Below are positions 24,342-31,419 of a stretch of DNA of 37,551 nucleotides, piece after piece. Made by a program: the position numbers and the translations under genes. The first letter of the stretch is position 1. Every line of letters starts with the position of its first letter. Origin of the DNA: DASWJQ01 sp964517315 (GTDB lineage Bacteria; Chloroflexota; Anaerolineae; Anaerolineales; E44-bin32); contig CAZFCJ010000025.1 in the NCBI GenBank assembly GCA_964517315.1, forward strand, positions 1 through 37,551, written 5' to 3'. The notes below the pieces were generated by a model, which did not search any database, had not been told where the DNA came from, and saw only the letters and a list, made by a program, of their open reading frames with translations.

Positions 24342-25514
24342 TCAGCGGGTCAGATAGATCGTGTACGCACCGGCGTACACTTCGCCGCCCTTGCCCGTCA
24401 GCCCGTCCAGCGTGCCCTCGATGAAATAGCCTTCGATGGTCTTGTCGTTCGGATCGAGTGTGCCATCGGCGCGAAAGGCATCGTAGAGCGGGCACGAGTC
24501 GCCTCCCTTGGCGTGTACGCACGTGGGCACAAAAATGGAGAAGGAGATCACGTGGTAGTAGGTTGTATTTCCGGAGCTGATCACCACTTGATCGTCCGGG
24601 TGGTCCCAAGGAATTGGGGGGACCCCGGTGTGAACCGCGTTGTACACGGGGAGCAGTTGGGGTTCTCCGACGATGTCGTAGACGGCCATGAAAACGTTGG
24701 TGGACACGCCGGGCTGGCCGCCGAACCAGGTATGGATGGATACCGTTCCCGGATATCCATTTTCGATCCAGTAGACGAGTTCCGAGCTCCCGGTTCCCAA
24801 ATCCGCGCCGTCACCGTTTAAGTCCAGCCAGCTGCGGTCGCCGCCGGCGATGAGGTCGTCGTAACCATCATCGTCGATGTCGCAGTCGACCGTACCCCCC
24901 TCGGAAATGCAGTACGCCCCGTCCTCATCGATCTTCTTCGAATTCATGATGATGTAGGGTTTCTCATAAATCACGTCGCAGCTCTCTTGGCCGTCGATGA
25001 TGACCGTCTCATCCGGTGGGCAGCTCCATGCGATGGGAAGAATCTCTGCCCCGCCTCCGGGTACGAGACACTCCGCCTCGGCCACCGCGCCGGTCGTGAC
25101 GGTGGTCACCCCGAATACCCGTCCAAAGAAGGTGGCAAATGGATTTCGCGCGACCACCGTCACCACACCGTCGCTGATCGTCACGTCGACTTCGAGCGCG
25201 TCGTTGCGGTTCACCGTGTAGTCAATCGCGGCGTCAACGGCGAGCGCCGGATCCCCGGTCACACACAATTCGCGCGCCCCCGCCAGCGCGCCGGCATCCG
25301 CCGCAACCTGGGCGGCTCGGCGGCGCATATAGGCGAATCCCCCGTCCATGACCAGCGCCAGCATCCCGATCAATGCGACCAGCATCAATCCGACCAGCAC
25401 CAGGCTCTGCCCCGGAGAGCCCCGCTTGAGACCGACCTTCTTGCTCCACCTCGATCTCCAGGTGGAAGGCCCTCGCCTCGATCTGCGCTCGGATTGCTTC
25501 GGTAAGCGATTCAT
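24342..25514 (-). CDS. tadG: TadG-like pilus-associated protein
   Basis: A 390-residue protein with a very basic N-terminal tail (about 35 residues), then the pseudopilin-like helix of TadE/TadG proteins: GQSLVLVGLMLVALIGMLAL, followed by MDGGFAYMRRRAAQVAADAG and ALAGARELC. The extracytoplasmic part contains an Asp-rich stretch, DIDDDGYDDLIAGG, then DLNGDGADLG, which looks calcium-binding, and ends with a beta-rich domain. Members of the family are minor, pilin-like proteins needed for Flp pilus assembly or adhesion. The gene starts 4 bp after the TadE-like gene, with GAAGGATAG as ribosome site. The symbol follows family similarity; lengths in this family vary widely. Confidence 0.82.
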   Translation of the reverse strand: MNRLPKQSERRSRRGPSTWRSRWSKKVGLKRGSPGQSLVLVGLMLVALIGMLALVMDGGFAYMRRRAAQVAADAGALAGARELCVTGDPALAVDAAIDYTVNRNDALEVDVTISDGVVTVVARNPFATFFGRVFGVTTVTTGAVAEAECLVPGGGAEILPIAWSCPPDETVIIDGQESCDVIYEKPYIIMNSKKIDEDGAYCISEGGTVDCDIDDDGYDDLIAGGDRSWLDLNGDGADLGTGSSELVYWIENGYPGTVSIHTWFGGQPGVSTNVFMAVYDIVGEPQLLPVYNAVHTGVPPIPWDHPDDQVVISSGNTTYYHVISFSIFVPTCVHAKGGDSCPLYDAFRADGTLDPNDKTIEGYFIEGTLDGLTGKGGEVYAGAYTIYLTR

Positions 25515-25518
25515 CGCT

Positions 25519-25905
25519 CTATCCTTCGATGCTCATCGTGGACCGGCTGCCAATCGACAACACGTTGGAGCCGAGCAGCGCGCCCACAACCGGCGTGATC
25601 GCCGCAAACTCATAGGTGACGGTCACCTGCACGCTGTCATCGGTCGGAAAATCCGTCGAAACCGTCAGGATCGTCGGATCCAACCCCACGGCCCTCGACC
25701 GCACAGCGGTCTCCGTACCGCCCAGGTCCGCGGGGTAAACGATGGCATAACGTGCGCCTTCGCGCGCCAGATAGTGCAGCGAGCTGTAGTAATAAGTCGC
25801 TCTACCCAGGTCCACGATGCTCATCACGAGCAGTAAGAACAGCGGGAAGGCCAATGCGTACTCGACCAGCTCCTGGCCCCGCTGCCCTCCGCGCCGAGGG
25901 TTCAT
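25519..25905 (-). CDS. tadE: TadE-like pseudopilin (second copy)
   Basis: A 128-residue TadE family protein. A short basic leader ends in RGQELVEYALAFPLFLLLVM, the typical cleavage and helix region with conserved Glu. The conserved HYLAREGARYAIVYP follows, then a small extracytoplasmic beta domain. TadE-like pseudopilins are processed by the prepilin peptidase and help initiate or anchor Flp pili. Its ATG overlaps the stop of the preceding tadE-like gene (ATGA at 25902-25905), so translation is coupled, and tadG follows after 4 bp. Confidence 0.88.
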   Translation of the reverse strand: MNPRRGGQRGQELVEYALAFPLFLLLVMSIVDLGRATYYYSSLHYLAREGARYAIVYPADLGGTETAVRSRAVGLDPTILTVSTDFPTDDSVQVTVTYEFAAITPVVGALLGSNVLSIGSRSTMSIEG

Positions 25906-26312
25906 GGGATCATCATCTCAGCCGAGCGCACCAGGGTGAGCGTCGTGCTCGGGAGCGCCAACGCCATGATCATTTGGAAGTCGTACTCAATCGTCACCAG
26001 CATCGATCCGCCGCTCGTGCAGCCAGTCGGGCAGGAGACCGCGACCGTGCTCGCGGTCAAGTCGACTCCGGAGCTTTGGGCCTCATTCAGCGTGGCGGCG
26101 ATGATGCCGGCGCCGTCGGTCGGATTGAGAGTTCCATAACGCGCGCCCTCTCGAGCCGCGTTGGTCATGGTGATCGCCGCATGAAAGACCCGCCCCATGT
26201 CCAAGACCCCGAAAGCGATCAGCAATAGAAGAGGGATCAGCAGTGCGATTTCTATGAGCTCTTGGCCGTATGGCCGAGGCCAGAAGGCTTTCCGCGATCT
26301 CGATTTCGCCAT
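25902..26312 (-). CDS. tadE: TadE-like pseudopilin (first copy)
   Basis: A 136-residue TadE family protein: basic leader, YGQELIEIALLIPLLLLIAF helix with the conserved Glu, TNAAREGARYGTLNPTDG and a short beta-rich extracytoplasmic part with a Cys pair (CPTGC) that could form a disulfide. It has the same fold as the next gene but is clearly divergent from it, so the pair is an old duplication. It is separated from flp by 134 bp containing a hairpin (26381-26418). No clear ribosome site precedes the ATG, suggesting lower expression than the pilin. Confidence 0.88.
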   Translation of the reverse strand: MAKSRSRKAFWPRPYGQELIEIALLIPLLLLIAFGVLDMGRVFHAAITMTNAAREGARYGTLNPTDGAGIIAATLNEAQSSGVDLTASTVAVSCPTGCTSGGSMLVTIEYDFQMIMALALPSTTLTLVRSAEMMIP

Positions 26313-26380
26313 ATTTGGGATCGGTCTCCGCGTCGAGCAACCAGCGTGAGGGTCGGGCTGGCCGGCTCGATCGGCGGCGA

Positions 26381-26418
26381 GGGGGAAGCCACTCGCCGCG
26401 TCTCAGTGGCCTTCCCCC
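26381..26418 (-). terminator. Hairpin between flp and tadE (partial terminator / mRNA end)
   Basis: GGGGGAAGCCACT (26381-26393) and AGTGGCCTTCCCCC (26405-26418) pair with a single bulged base. On the minus strand it lies 29 nt after the flp stop, without a clear U-tract. Such a stem can stabilise a short pilin mRNA and reduce read-through into the assembly genes. Confidence 0.55.
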
Positions 26419-26446
26419 CCACCGATCATCGCCGCCGACGTTCCGG

Positions 26447-26638
26447 CTACGGTACCCAGGGCCCAACGGCTCCTGCGATGTTGGTGAACACAAGGCTCAG
26501 ATTCCCACCGAGCAGTGTGACAGCGGCCACCACCGCAAGGGCGATGAGCCCGATCAGCATGCCGTATTCCGCCAGATCCTGTCCCCGCTGATCCCTCAAT
26601 CTGCGGGCGAGCGGGATGTTTCGTGCGATTTCCAACAT
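26447..26638 (-). CDS. flp: Flp-type pilin (type IVb major pilin)
   Basis: A 63-residue prepilin: a positively charged leader (MLEIARNIPLARRLRDQRG), a cleavage site after Gly19, then QDLAEYGMLIGLIALAVVAA with the Glu-Tyr pair at mature positions 5-6 that defines Flp pilins. The rest is a hydrophobic helix and a very short tail (NIAGAVGPWVP). After cleavage it would be polymerised by CpaF, TadB and TadC into a thin adhesive pilus. Its ribosome site is the strongest in the region (AAGGAGGT with 5-nt spacing), with stem structures on both sides, as expected for the most highly produced protein of the operon. No prepilin peptidase gene is present in the window. Confidence 0.95.
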   Translation of the reverse strand: MLEIARNIPLARRLRDQRGQDLAEYGMLIGLIALAVVAAVTLLGGNLSLVFTNIAGAVGPWVP

Positions 26639-26642
26639 GGTT

Positions 26643-26681
26643 GACCTCCTTCGGTCATGCGGCGGATCCGAGGGATCCGCC
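26643..26681 (-). promoter_or_regulatory. Leader hairpins around the flp ribosome site
   Basis: A perfect 9-bp stem, GGCGGATCC / GGATCCGCC (26661-26669 and 26673-26681), ends 4 nt before a short GACC/GGTC stem (26643-26646 and 26653-26656) whose loop contains the AAGGAGG of flp. The stem could stabilise the mRNA or control access to the ribosome site. Confidence 0.45.
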
Positions 26682-26860
26682 TCCCTCCGGTCGAGATCGA
26701 CGGGTCTATCGATAATCTCCCTCCTTCCCTTTGGTCTTGCGGTCGACGCTGTCGCTCATGGTCAAGTCGGATCGGTCTGTGAGTGCCGGGACCTTTCTCC
26801 CCGGGCCGCGTTGCTAATCGCTTTCCCTCGACCGGGGTTCACACTCCGCCGCCCCCGGCC

Positions 26861-27121
26861 TCACTTGCCGTCCGAAGGCGACCGAGCCCGACCCGTGGTC
26901 ATCAACCAGAACTGCCACTCCCAACCAAAGTGCACCCCCATGCGCACCAGATACGGCGCGATGAAGGCGCCAATGGCGCCGAGCTCTTCCAGGTAGCGAC
27001 GTCTTCCGCTGGGGACATGGGTGATATGGCCTCTCCAAGCGGCCGAGCGCGATTCATCGCCGCTTTCCTCGAGCCAAATCTTCACAACGAAGGAGTGAGT
27101 CGTCGTCTCCAGTGGCTCCAC
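26861..27121 (-). CDS. Small conserved hypothetical protein
   Basis: The clearly protein-like part is 86 residues: THSFVVKIWLEESGDES, WRGHITHVPSGRRRYLEEL and IGAFIAPYLVRMGV. That sequence type recurs as a small standalone protein in Chloroflexota and Cyanobacteria (from memory, function unknown). The best start is GTG 27121 (MEPLETTTHSF). The frame stays open upstream to 27397, but that part is Arg/Pro-rich and not protein-like. There is no signal peptide or membrane helix. It lies between the BTAD regulator and flp on the same strand, so it may be read with the pilin operon. Confidence 0.65.
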   Translation of the reverse strand: MEPLETTTHSFVVKIWLEESGDESRSAAWRGHITHVPSGRRRYLEELGAIGAFIAPYLVRMGVHFGWEWQFWLMTTGRARSPSDGK

Positions 27122-27490
27122 ATTTTCCGCCGGGCTCGGCTCATCCCTTCCAGAATCCCCATGGATGTGTCCGCTTACAATCACTTTGTCAACCCACCAT
27201 CCTCCAGACGTCTGACCGCCGTCTGTCAAGGCGTCTTTGGGAGAGAGGCGGGAAATGCGTGCGATTGGAAGCATGCTCCCATGAACCCGACTCAGAAGGT
27301 GGTTCCCCACCTTGATGCCGAACCCTGCCGAGGTACATGGGCGAGGCAAGCGCGAGTTCCGGTCCAAGGGTCTTCGCCGAGCCGCACGTGATTCCACAGA
27401 AAGAGCTCCGACCTTCCTCGGTCGGAGCGCGCGCGGCGGATGAAGATCCCGATTGATTTAGAGGAGGAGGTTCACTTCTGGAGCAAGGGG
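27122..27490 (-). other. Intergenic region after the BTAD regulator gene
   Basis: This 369-nt stretch holds the terminator hairpin at 27405-27428; the remainder up to the small hypothetical gene is probably its promoter and leader. I see no clear -35/-10 pair on either strand. Confidence 0.5.
27394..27428 (-). terminator. Rho-independent terminator of the BTAD regulator gene
   Basis: On the minus strand GCTCCGACC and GGTCGGAGC (9 bp, 27405-27413 and 27420-27428, 6-nt loop) are followed by TCTTTCTG. It lies about 60 nt after the regulator stop, so the regulator is probably transcribed separately from the pilus genes. Confidence 0.7.
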
Positions 27491-28435
27491 TCAGCTTTCG
27501 CCCATCAGGGCGCGCTCAATGGTGGCCAGGTCCTGCTCGGTGTGCTTACGGACCTCGACCAGGAGCTTCTTGAGGCGCTGAAGCCGAACGAACGCCTCGG
27601 ATGAGGTGGGCCCCTCAGTCTGATCACGGCCATTCTGCGAGGCGAAGGTCGGAAGCGGTTCGTCCCTGCGAATCCGCTCGACCAATTCTCGTGTACGCTT
27701 GGCCGGAGCGACGCCCAACTCTTCTTCTAACGCCGCCACACAGCGGGCGTACTGTCGCAGGGCGGCCGTGCGATCCCCGGCCAGATAGTGGAGCCGCATG
27801 AGCCGGCGGTGCGTTCGCTCCCGGGCGCGATCGTAGCGCAGGATGCGAATCGCGTACGACTGGCCGGTTTCGTATTCACCACGGGCCTCGTAGGCGTCCG
27901 CCAGTTTGTCCAGAATGGCCAGGTACATATTCTGGAAGCGCTCTCGTTCAAATATGCACCAGTCCCGGTACCAGCCCTCGAGCAGCTCCCCCCTGTAAAG
28001 AGAAAGGCAGGATTCCAGCCCGTCTATAAGCGTGGGCGACAGCTGACGGCCGTGGCTGCCGCGGGTGTCTCTAAACGCGGCTTCGAAGGCGTCAACATCC
28101 AAAAACAGGTCGCTGTCGGGTTTGAGGTAGATCCACTCGAGATCGCTATCCAAAGGGCTGGAAGGGAGTCCCTCAACATCAAGTGCACTCTGAAGCTGCC
28201 AGAGCGCCTGACGCAGGTATTTTTTGGATTTGGCCGTGGAGCTCGCGTCCCACAGAAATCCGGCGAGTCCCTCGCGGTTGTGGTGGTGACGTCGATGGAT
28301 CAAAAGATAGCTGAACAGTTGCTGGACGGGCCGTGACTCAAAACCTTCCAGTTCCCGGCCCCCGTATCTGACGGAAAATTTTCCGAACAGCCGGACTTCC
28401 AAAGAGGTCCCGTCGCTCACGATGGACGCCCCCAA
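27491..28435 (-). CDS. BTAD/SARP-type transcriptional regulator
   Basis: A 314-residue protein. Residues about 10-105 are an OmpR-like winged helix (LEVRLFGKFSVRYGGRELEG ... YLRQALWQLQSALD). Residues about 115-275 are the bacterial transcriptional activation domain, a TPR-like helical domain (LYRGELLEGWYRDWCIFERE, then ALRQYARCVAALEEELGVAP). Such SARP-like proteins bind direct repeats and activate nearby genes, so the adjacent pilus operon is the obvious candidate target (inference). The start is TTG 28435 or GTG 28420; neither has a strong ribosome site. Its own promoter may be at 28789-28818. A palindrome at 28483-28497 is a possible operator. It has no ATPase domain, so it belongs to the short SARP class. 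Confidence 0.88.
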   Translation of the reverse strand: MGASIVSDGTSLEVRLFGKFSVRYGGRELEGFESRPVQQLFSYLLIHRRHHHNREGLAGFLWDASSTAKSKKYLRQALWQLQSALDVEGLPSSPLDSDLEWIYLKPDSDLFLDVDAFEAAFRDTRGSHGRQLSPTLIDGLESCLSLYRGELLEGWYRDWCIFERERFQNMYLAILDKLADAYEARGEYETGQSYAIRILRYDRARERTHRRLMRLHYLAGDRTAALRQYARCVAALEEELGVAPAKRTRELVERIRRDEPLPTFASQNGRDQTEGPTSSEAFVRLQRLKKLLVEVRKHTEQDLATIERALMGES

Positions 28436-28482
28436 TCTCGCGAGGCCCTGTTCCCGCGTTTTCTCGATTTGAGCTCCTCCGC

Positions 28483-28497
28483 CGCCGACCGTCGGCG
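28483..28497. promoter_or_regulatory. Palindrome upstream of the BTAD regulator (possible operator)
   Basis: CGCCGAC and GTCGGCG flank one central base, 48-62 bp before the regulator start. The position would suit an autoregulatory operator, although SARP proteins more often bind direct repeats. Confidence 0.3.
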
Positions 28498-28788
28498 CGT
28501 AGAGCGCGCGTGGATATCTTCACCGCCGAAGTCGTGACTGCGGCAGGCAGGAGGTAGCGACTTGCGCGATCAGTTGTGGGGTGACCAGGGCTTGCGCGAG
28601 CTAGGCAGCAATGAAATTGATCAGTAGAAGTCCCGCTGGTTGAGAGGAGCGACGGCTCCGCGCGGGGCAAACGAATTGCGCCGGCCAGTATCCCTGCATG
28701 GGTACGCCGACGCTTTCCCCCTCCTGGTTCCTCCCTCCTGAGCGGCCCAAGATCCGGCAGGCGCGCTCAGCTCACAATGCACCAATCC

Positions 28789-28818
28789 ACTCTAGCATGG
28801 TGTTGGGGTTCAAGTCAA
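28789..28818 (-). promoter_or_regulatory. Possible promoter upstream of the BTAD regulator
   Basis: On the minus strand TTGACT (28813-28818) and TAGAGT (28789-28794) are separated by 18 bp, and TGC precedes the -10 box (extended -10). It would give a leader of about 345 nt before the regulator gene. Confidence 0.4.
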
Positions 28819-29288
28819 CAAAGGCCCAGATGTGGGGGGAGTAGTACGTTGGTACCGCGGCTGCCTCCTTGGGCTTCGACGAGCGACAAATGCCGAAGGA
28901 AAAACAAGAGCGGGGCTTCCCGCGCCCCCGCGTGCCGCCCCCGCGGTGGCAGCCATTCCTGAATCATGGAGGCATGGGAAGCTGCCGAATGGGAACCGAT
29001 CGGATACAGCATAGCGGTCCACTGGGATCTCGGCGACGCGTCCGGGACTATTGGTGAACCCTTGGTATAGGGGTCTTACCCACGGTTACACCAGGCTCGA
29101 AAGAGGATGGGTCGTCAAGCGATGAGCGGATTCGAACCGCGACGGCCGGCCAGCCCGATCCACGACAACACCGGCTCCTCCCGGATCATGGCCATCGGCC
29201 GGAGGCCTCTCGGGCGCCGGTGTGCACTCGGAAAACTTTTGACGACAGGGGTAGGTCGAGGTGATGCAGGTGGGGGATCGTACGGTGG

Positions 29289-29651
29289 CTATTTCACGCG
29301 GACGAGTACCTTGCCCTCCTCCCACAATTCCTCCAGGGCATAGAAGTCCCTGACGGGAGCGGTGAAGAGATGCAATACCACATCGCCGTAGTCGAGCAGG
29401 ATCCAGCCGCTCTCGGGCTCCCCTTCAGTGCCGGCGACCAAGCCATCAAACTCATCCTTCATCCGCGTACCGACCTCCTCAGCGAGCGCTCCCAACGTCC
29501 GTACGCTGGCACCGGTACAGATAACAAAGTAGTCGGTAAACGAACAGATCCCAATGAGATCCAAGAGGAGAATATCCTCGCCTTTTTTCTCCTCCAGGGT
29601 TTCCAGGATCTTGCGCGCCTTCTCGAGGCCGGGATCTTGCACGCCCGTCAT
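29289..29651 (-). CDS. rsfS: Ribosome silencing factor RsfS
   Basis: A 120-residue RsfS/DUF143 protein, which binds ribosomal protein L14 and blocks 50S-30S joining when nutrients are scarce. Typical sequences are KKGEDILLLDLIGICSFTDY, FVICTGASVRTLGALAEEV, then EGEPESGWILLDYGDVVLHL and RDFYALEELWE. The start is ATG 29651, which overlaps the TGA of the preceding gene (ATGA at 29648-29651); the same frame is open further upstream, but that part is antisense-like Arg/Gly-rich sequence inside the LOG-like gene. It is the last gene of a four-gene operon. Confidence 0.95.
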   Translation of the reverse strand: MTGVQDPGLEKARKILETLEEKKGEDILLLDLIGICSFTDYFVICTGASVRTLGALAEEVGTRMKDEFDGLVAGTEGEPESGWILLDYGDVVLHLFTAPVRDFYALEELWEEGKVLVRVK

Positions 29652-30145
29652 TTCACACCGCGTGGGTTCAGCTTGGCACAAGCAAGATCGACCGCCTCCT
29701 CGGGTGAGGTCGCTGCGATCACCTCGGCCTCGGTTCCGGACCCGGCAGTGGCCGACCAGGTGCCAAGCCCGACGACCGGCCGGCCGCCTTTCAGTGCCAA
29801 GGCGATCTCGCTCAACGTCCCGTAAGAGCCGCCGACGGCGATCACCGCGTCCCCACCTCGGGCCACGATCAGGTTCCGCGCTTCGCCCAATCCGGTGGGC
29901 AATGCGACATCGAGATGCGGGTTGGCGCCGCTCCGGTCCGACCCCGGCAGCACGCCGACGGTCCACCCGCCTTCGCGGCGCGCGCCCTTGCAGGCTGCCG
30001 CCATCACACCGCCGCGGCCGCCACACAGCAGGATATGACCTCGGCGGCCGATATGAGCTCCCACTTCCTCGGCCCACTCCGCCTCCTGCTCCGAGCACAC
30101 CGAGGCGCCGATAACACTAATGGTCCAGCCCCCGGTCTTCACCAC
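29648..30145 (-). CDS. LOG/TIGR00725-like Rossmann protein
   Basis: A 165-residue protein of the lysine-decarboxylase-like / LOG superfamily, closest to the TIGR00725 type. Motifs are ISVIGASVCSEQEAEWAEEV, then HILLCGGRGGVMAAACKGA and the GGSYGTLSEIALALKGGRPV segment, which corresponds to the PGGxGTxxE site of LOG phosphoribohydrolases. Related enzymes release free base from nucleoside monophosphates, but TIGR00725 members have no settled function. Pro of PGG is absent here (VGGSYGT). The GTG start at 30145 directly abuts the stop of thpR, and two GTG codons stand in tandem. Confidence 0.85.
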   Translation of the reverse strand: MVKTGGWTISVIGASVCSEQEAEWAEEVGAHIGRRGHILLCGGRGGVMAAACKGARREGGWTVGVLPGSDRSGANPHLDVALPTGLGEARNLIVARGGDAVIAVGGSYGTLSEIALALKGGRPVVGLGTWSATAGSGTEAEVIAATSPEEAVDLACAKLNPRGVK

Positions 30146-30724
30146 TTATTCGCCCCCCAAACGGAAACGATCGAGCACCGTATAAACGGCTCCCGCCGGC
30201 TGGAGATCGCTCTTGAACAACGTCAGCTCTTCGACGTTCGTCTGCCCCAGGTCATCCACCTGTACGCGATGCAGCGCCCCGCCCAATTCCTTCTGCAGGC
30301 CGCGATCGATATCCCGTTGCACCCGACCGACGGTGAGATGAGGGGTGAAATCCCGCCGCTCGGGCTCGAAGCCCAATTCCTCCATGCCTCGCTCCAACTC
30401 GGTCTTCAGTCGCTGGAGCCTCCCAGTGCCTTCACGGACGCCAATCCAGAGCACCCGGGGGCGGTCCATGTTGGGGAAAACGCCGAAATCACCCAATTCC
30501 AGCCGCATCGTCTCGCTGGCCGCGCTCAATTGGTGAGCCGTGGATCGAACCGCGTCCAGCTTGGCGGGCGATACATCCCCCAGGAACTTCATGGTCAGGT
30601 GGATGGAATCAGGATCCAGCCAACGTACACTTCCATCAGGAAGTTGATCCTTCATCAAAACGATCTCGCGCCCCAAGCGCTGCTCGAGGTGCCCTGGGAT
30701 CTCGATGGCGAGGAATGTCCGCAC
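30146..30724 (-). CDS. thpR: RNA 2',3'-cyclic phosphodiesterase ThpR
   Basis: A 192-residue 2H phosphoesterase. Two catalytic HxTx motifs are present, HLTMKFLG and HLTVGRVQ, in the expected N- and C-terminal halves. The N-terminus RTFLAIEIPGHLEQRLGREI is typical. The enzyme opens 2',3'-cyclic phosphates on RNA and some members act in tRNA ligation-like reactions in vitro. The GTG start at 30724 directly follows the TAG of the hydrolase gene with no intervening base, and its TAA is directly followed by the next GTG. Confidence 0.94.
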   Translation of the reverse strand: MRTFLAIEIPGHLEQRLGREIVLMKDQLPDGSVRWLDPDSIHLTMKFLGDVSPAKLDAVRSTAHQLSAASETMRLELGDFGVFPNMDRPRVLWIGVREGTGRLQRLKTELERGMEELGFEPERRDFTPHLTVGRVQRDIDRGLQKELGGALHRVQVDDLGQTNVEELTLFKSDLQPAGAVYTVLDRFRLGGE

Positions 30725-31387
30725 CTAAGATCCTCCCAGTGAATCGAGAAATGCCTCAGTCTCTCCTAAATAGGTTTGAGGGGAATCATGAAAGGGGTGA
30801 TGGGCCGACTCGAGGATGGCAGCGCGGGCGTTGGGCATCTCACCCGCCAAGGATTCGAGCTTATCGGCCGGGACGAGGCAGTCTCGTTGGCCGCCGAGGG
30901 TCAACCTAGGTACGCTGAGCTGTGCCACCTGATCCGGCATAGAATGCTCCATCAAGGAGCCCATGCTGCCGAGGGCAAACTCGCGAGTGAGATCACGCAG
31001 ATTGCGCTTCGCCCGTTCTGCGACTTCATGAGCGTCCGGAATCCACAAGATTTCTACGTAATTCTCAACGGTGTGCCATTCGATCGGTGGGTTTTCGGAA
31101 AGGCCGTACCCCGGAAGATCCAGAGCGAGGCAGCGGAAGCGGGACTGCAGCCGTTCGATGGTTTCCAGCCATATCCGGCTGGAGGCGGCCCAGCCGTGGA
31201 TCATGATGATCGGGGTTCCCTCTGGTGGGCCGCTTTCTCGATCGCCGATCCGCAGTCCGAGTAGCTGAAGATAGCGTTGGTCGACCGGCATCAGGTCGAT
31301 TATATCACGCAGGCGAGCCCGGTCGACGGGCCGGCCAGCCCTCCAGCCGAGGGTAAAATAGAAGCAGCTCTGGAGCCCCCAGCGCAT
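30725..31387 (-). CDS. Alpha/beta hydrolase fold protein lacking the nucleophile elbow
   Basis: About 220 residues. The N-terminal half has the classical start of the fold: TPIIMIHGWAASSRIWLETI with the oxyanion loop HGW, and LALDLPGYGLSENPP. The C-terminal end has RLTLGGQRDCLVPADKLESL (Asp region) and ILESAHHPFHDSPQTYL (His region). Between them, where GHSMGG should give the nucleophile Ser, the sequence jumps from TVENYVEIL directly to a helical cap-like segment; the roughly 80-90 residues bearing the nucleophile are absent with the frame intact. The protein may be catalytically dead, or the locus carries a deletion or assembly error. ATG 31387 with GGGGGAAAG upstream is preferred to TTG 31405. 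It is the first gene of the thpR-rsfS operon. Confidence 0.8.
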   Translation of the reverse strand: MRWGLQSCFYFTLGWRAGRPVDRARLRDIIDLMPVDQRYLQLLGLRIGDRESGPPEGTPIIMIHGWAASSRIWLETIERLQSRFRCLALDLPGYGLSENPPIEWHTVENYVEILWIPDAHEVAERAKRNLRDLTREFALGSMGSLMEHSMPDQVAQLSVPRLTLGGQRDCLVPADKLESLAGEMPNARAAILESAHHPFHDSPQTYLGETEAFLDSLGGS

Positions 31388-31419
31388 CTTGCTTTCCCCC
31401 AGCAAAAAGGAGGCCTGGA

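Larger units (their letters stand above)
28436..29288. other. 853-nt intergenic region without a clear gene
   Basis: No convincing coding frame is seen on either strand. It contains a possible minus-strand promoter (28789-28818), a symmetrical CGCCGAC-C-GTCGGCG (28483-28497) and a tRNA T-arm-like sequence on the minus strand (about 29125-29145) without the rest of a tRNA. The remaining sequence is unassigned. Confidence 0.6.

Noticed and set aside
27122..27397. N-terminal extension of the small hypothetical gene to 178 residues
   Set aside because: It is Arg/Pro/Ser-rich without family-like sequence; the conserved part begins near THSFVVKIW, so a start near 27121 is preferred.
29118..29150. 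tRNA-like T arm (GCGGTTCGAATCCGC on the minus strand)
   Set aside because: The T stem-loop is convincing, but no matching acceptor strand, D arm or anticodon arm could be found upstream on the minus strand, and the other strand fits worse.
29652..30098. N-terminal extension of the RsfS frame to 269 residues
   Set aside because: The extra part is Arg/Gly-rich, lies within the LOG-like gene in another frame, and RsfS is normally about 110-130 residues.
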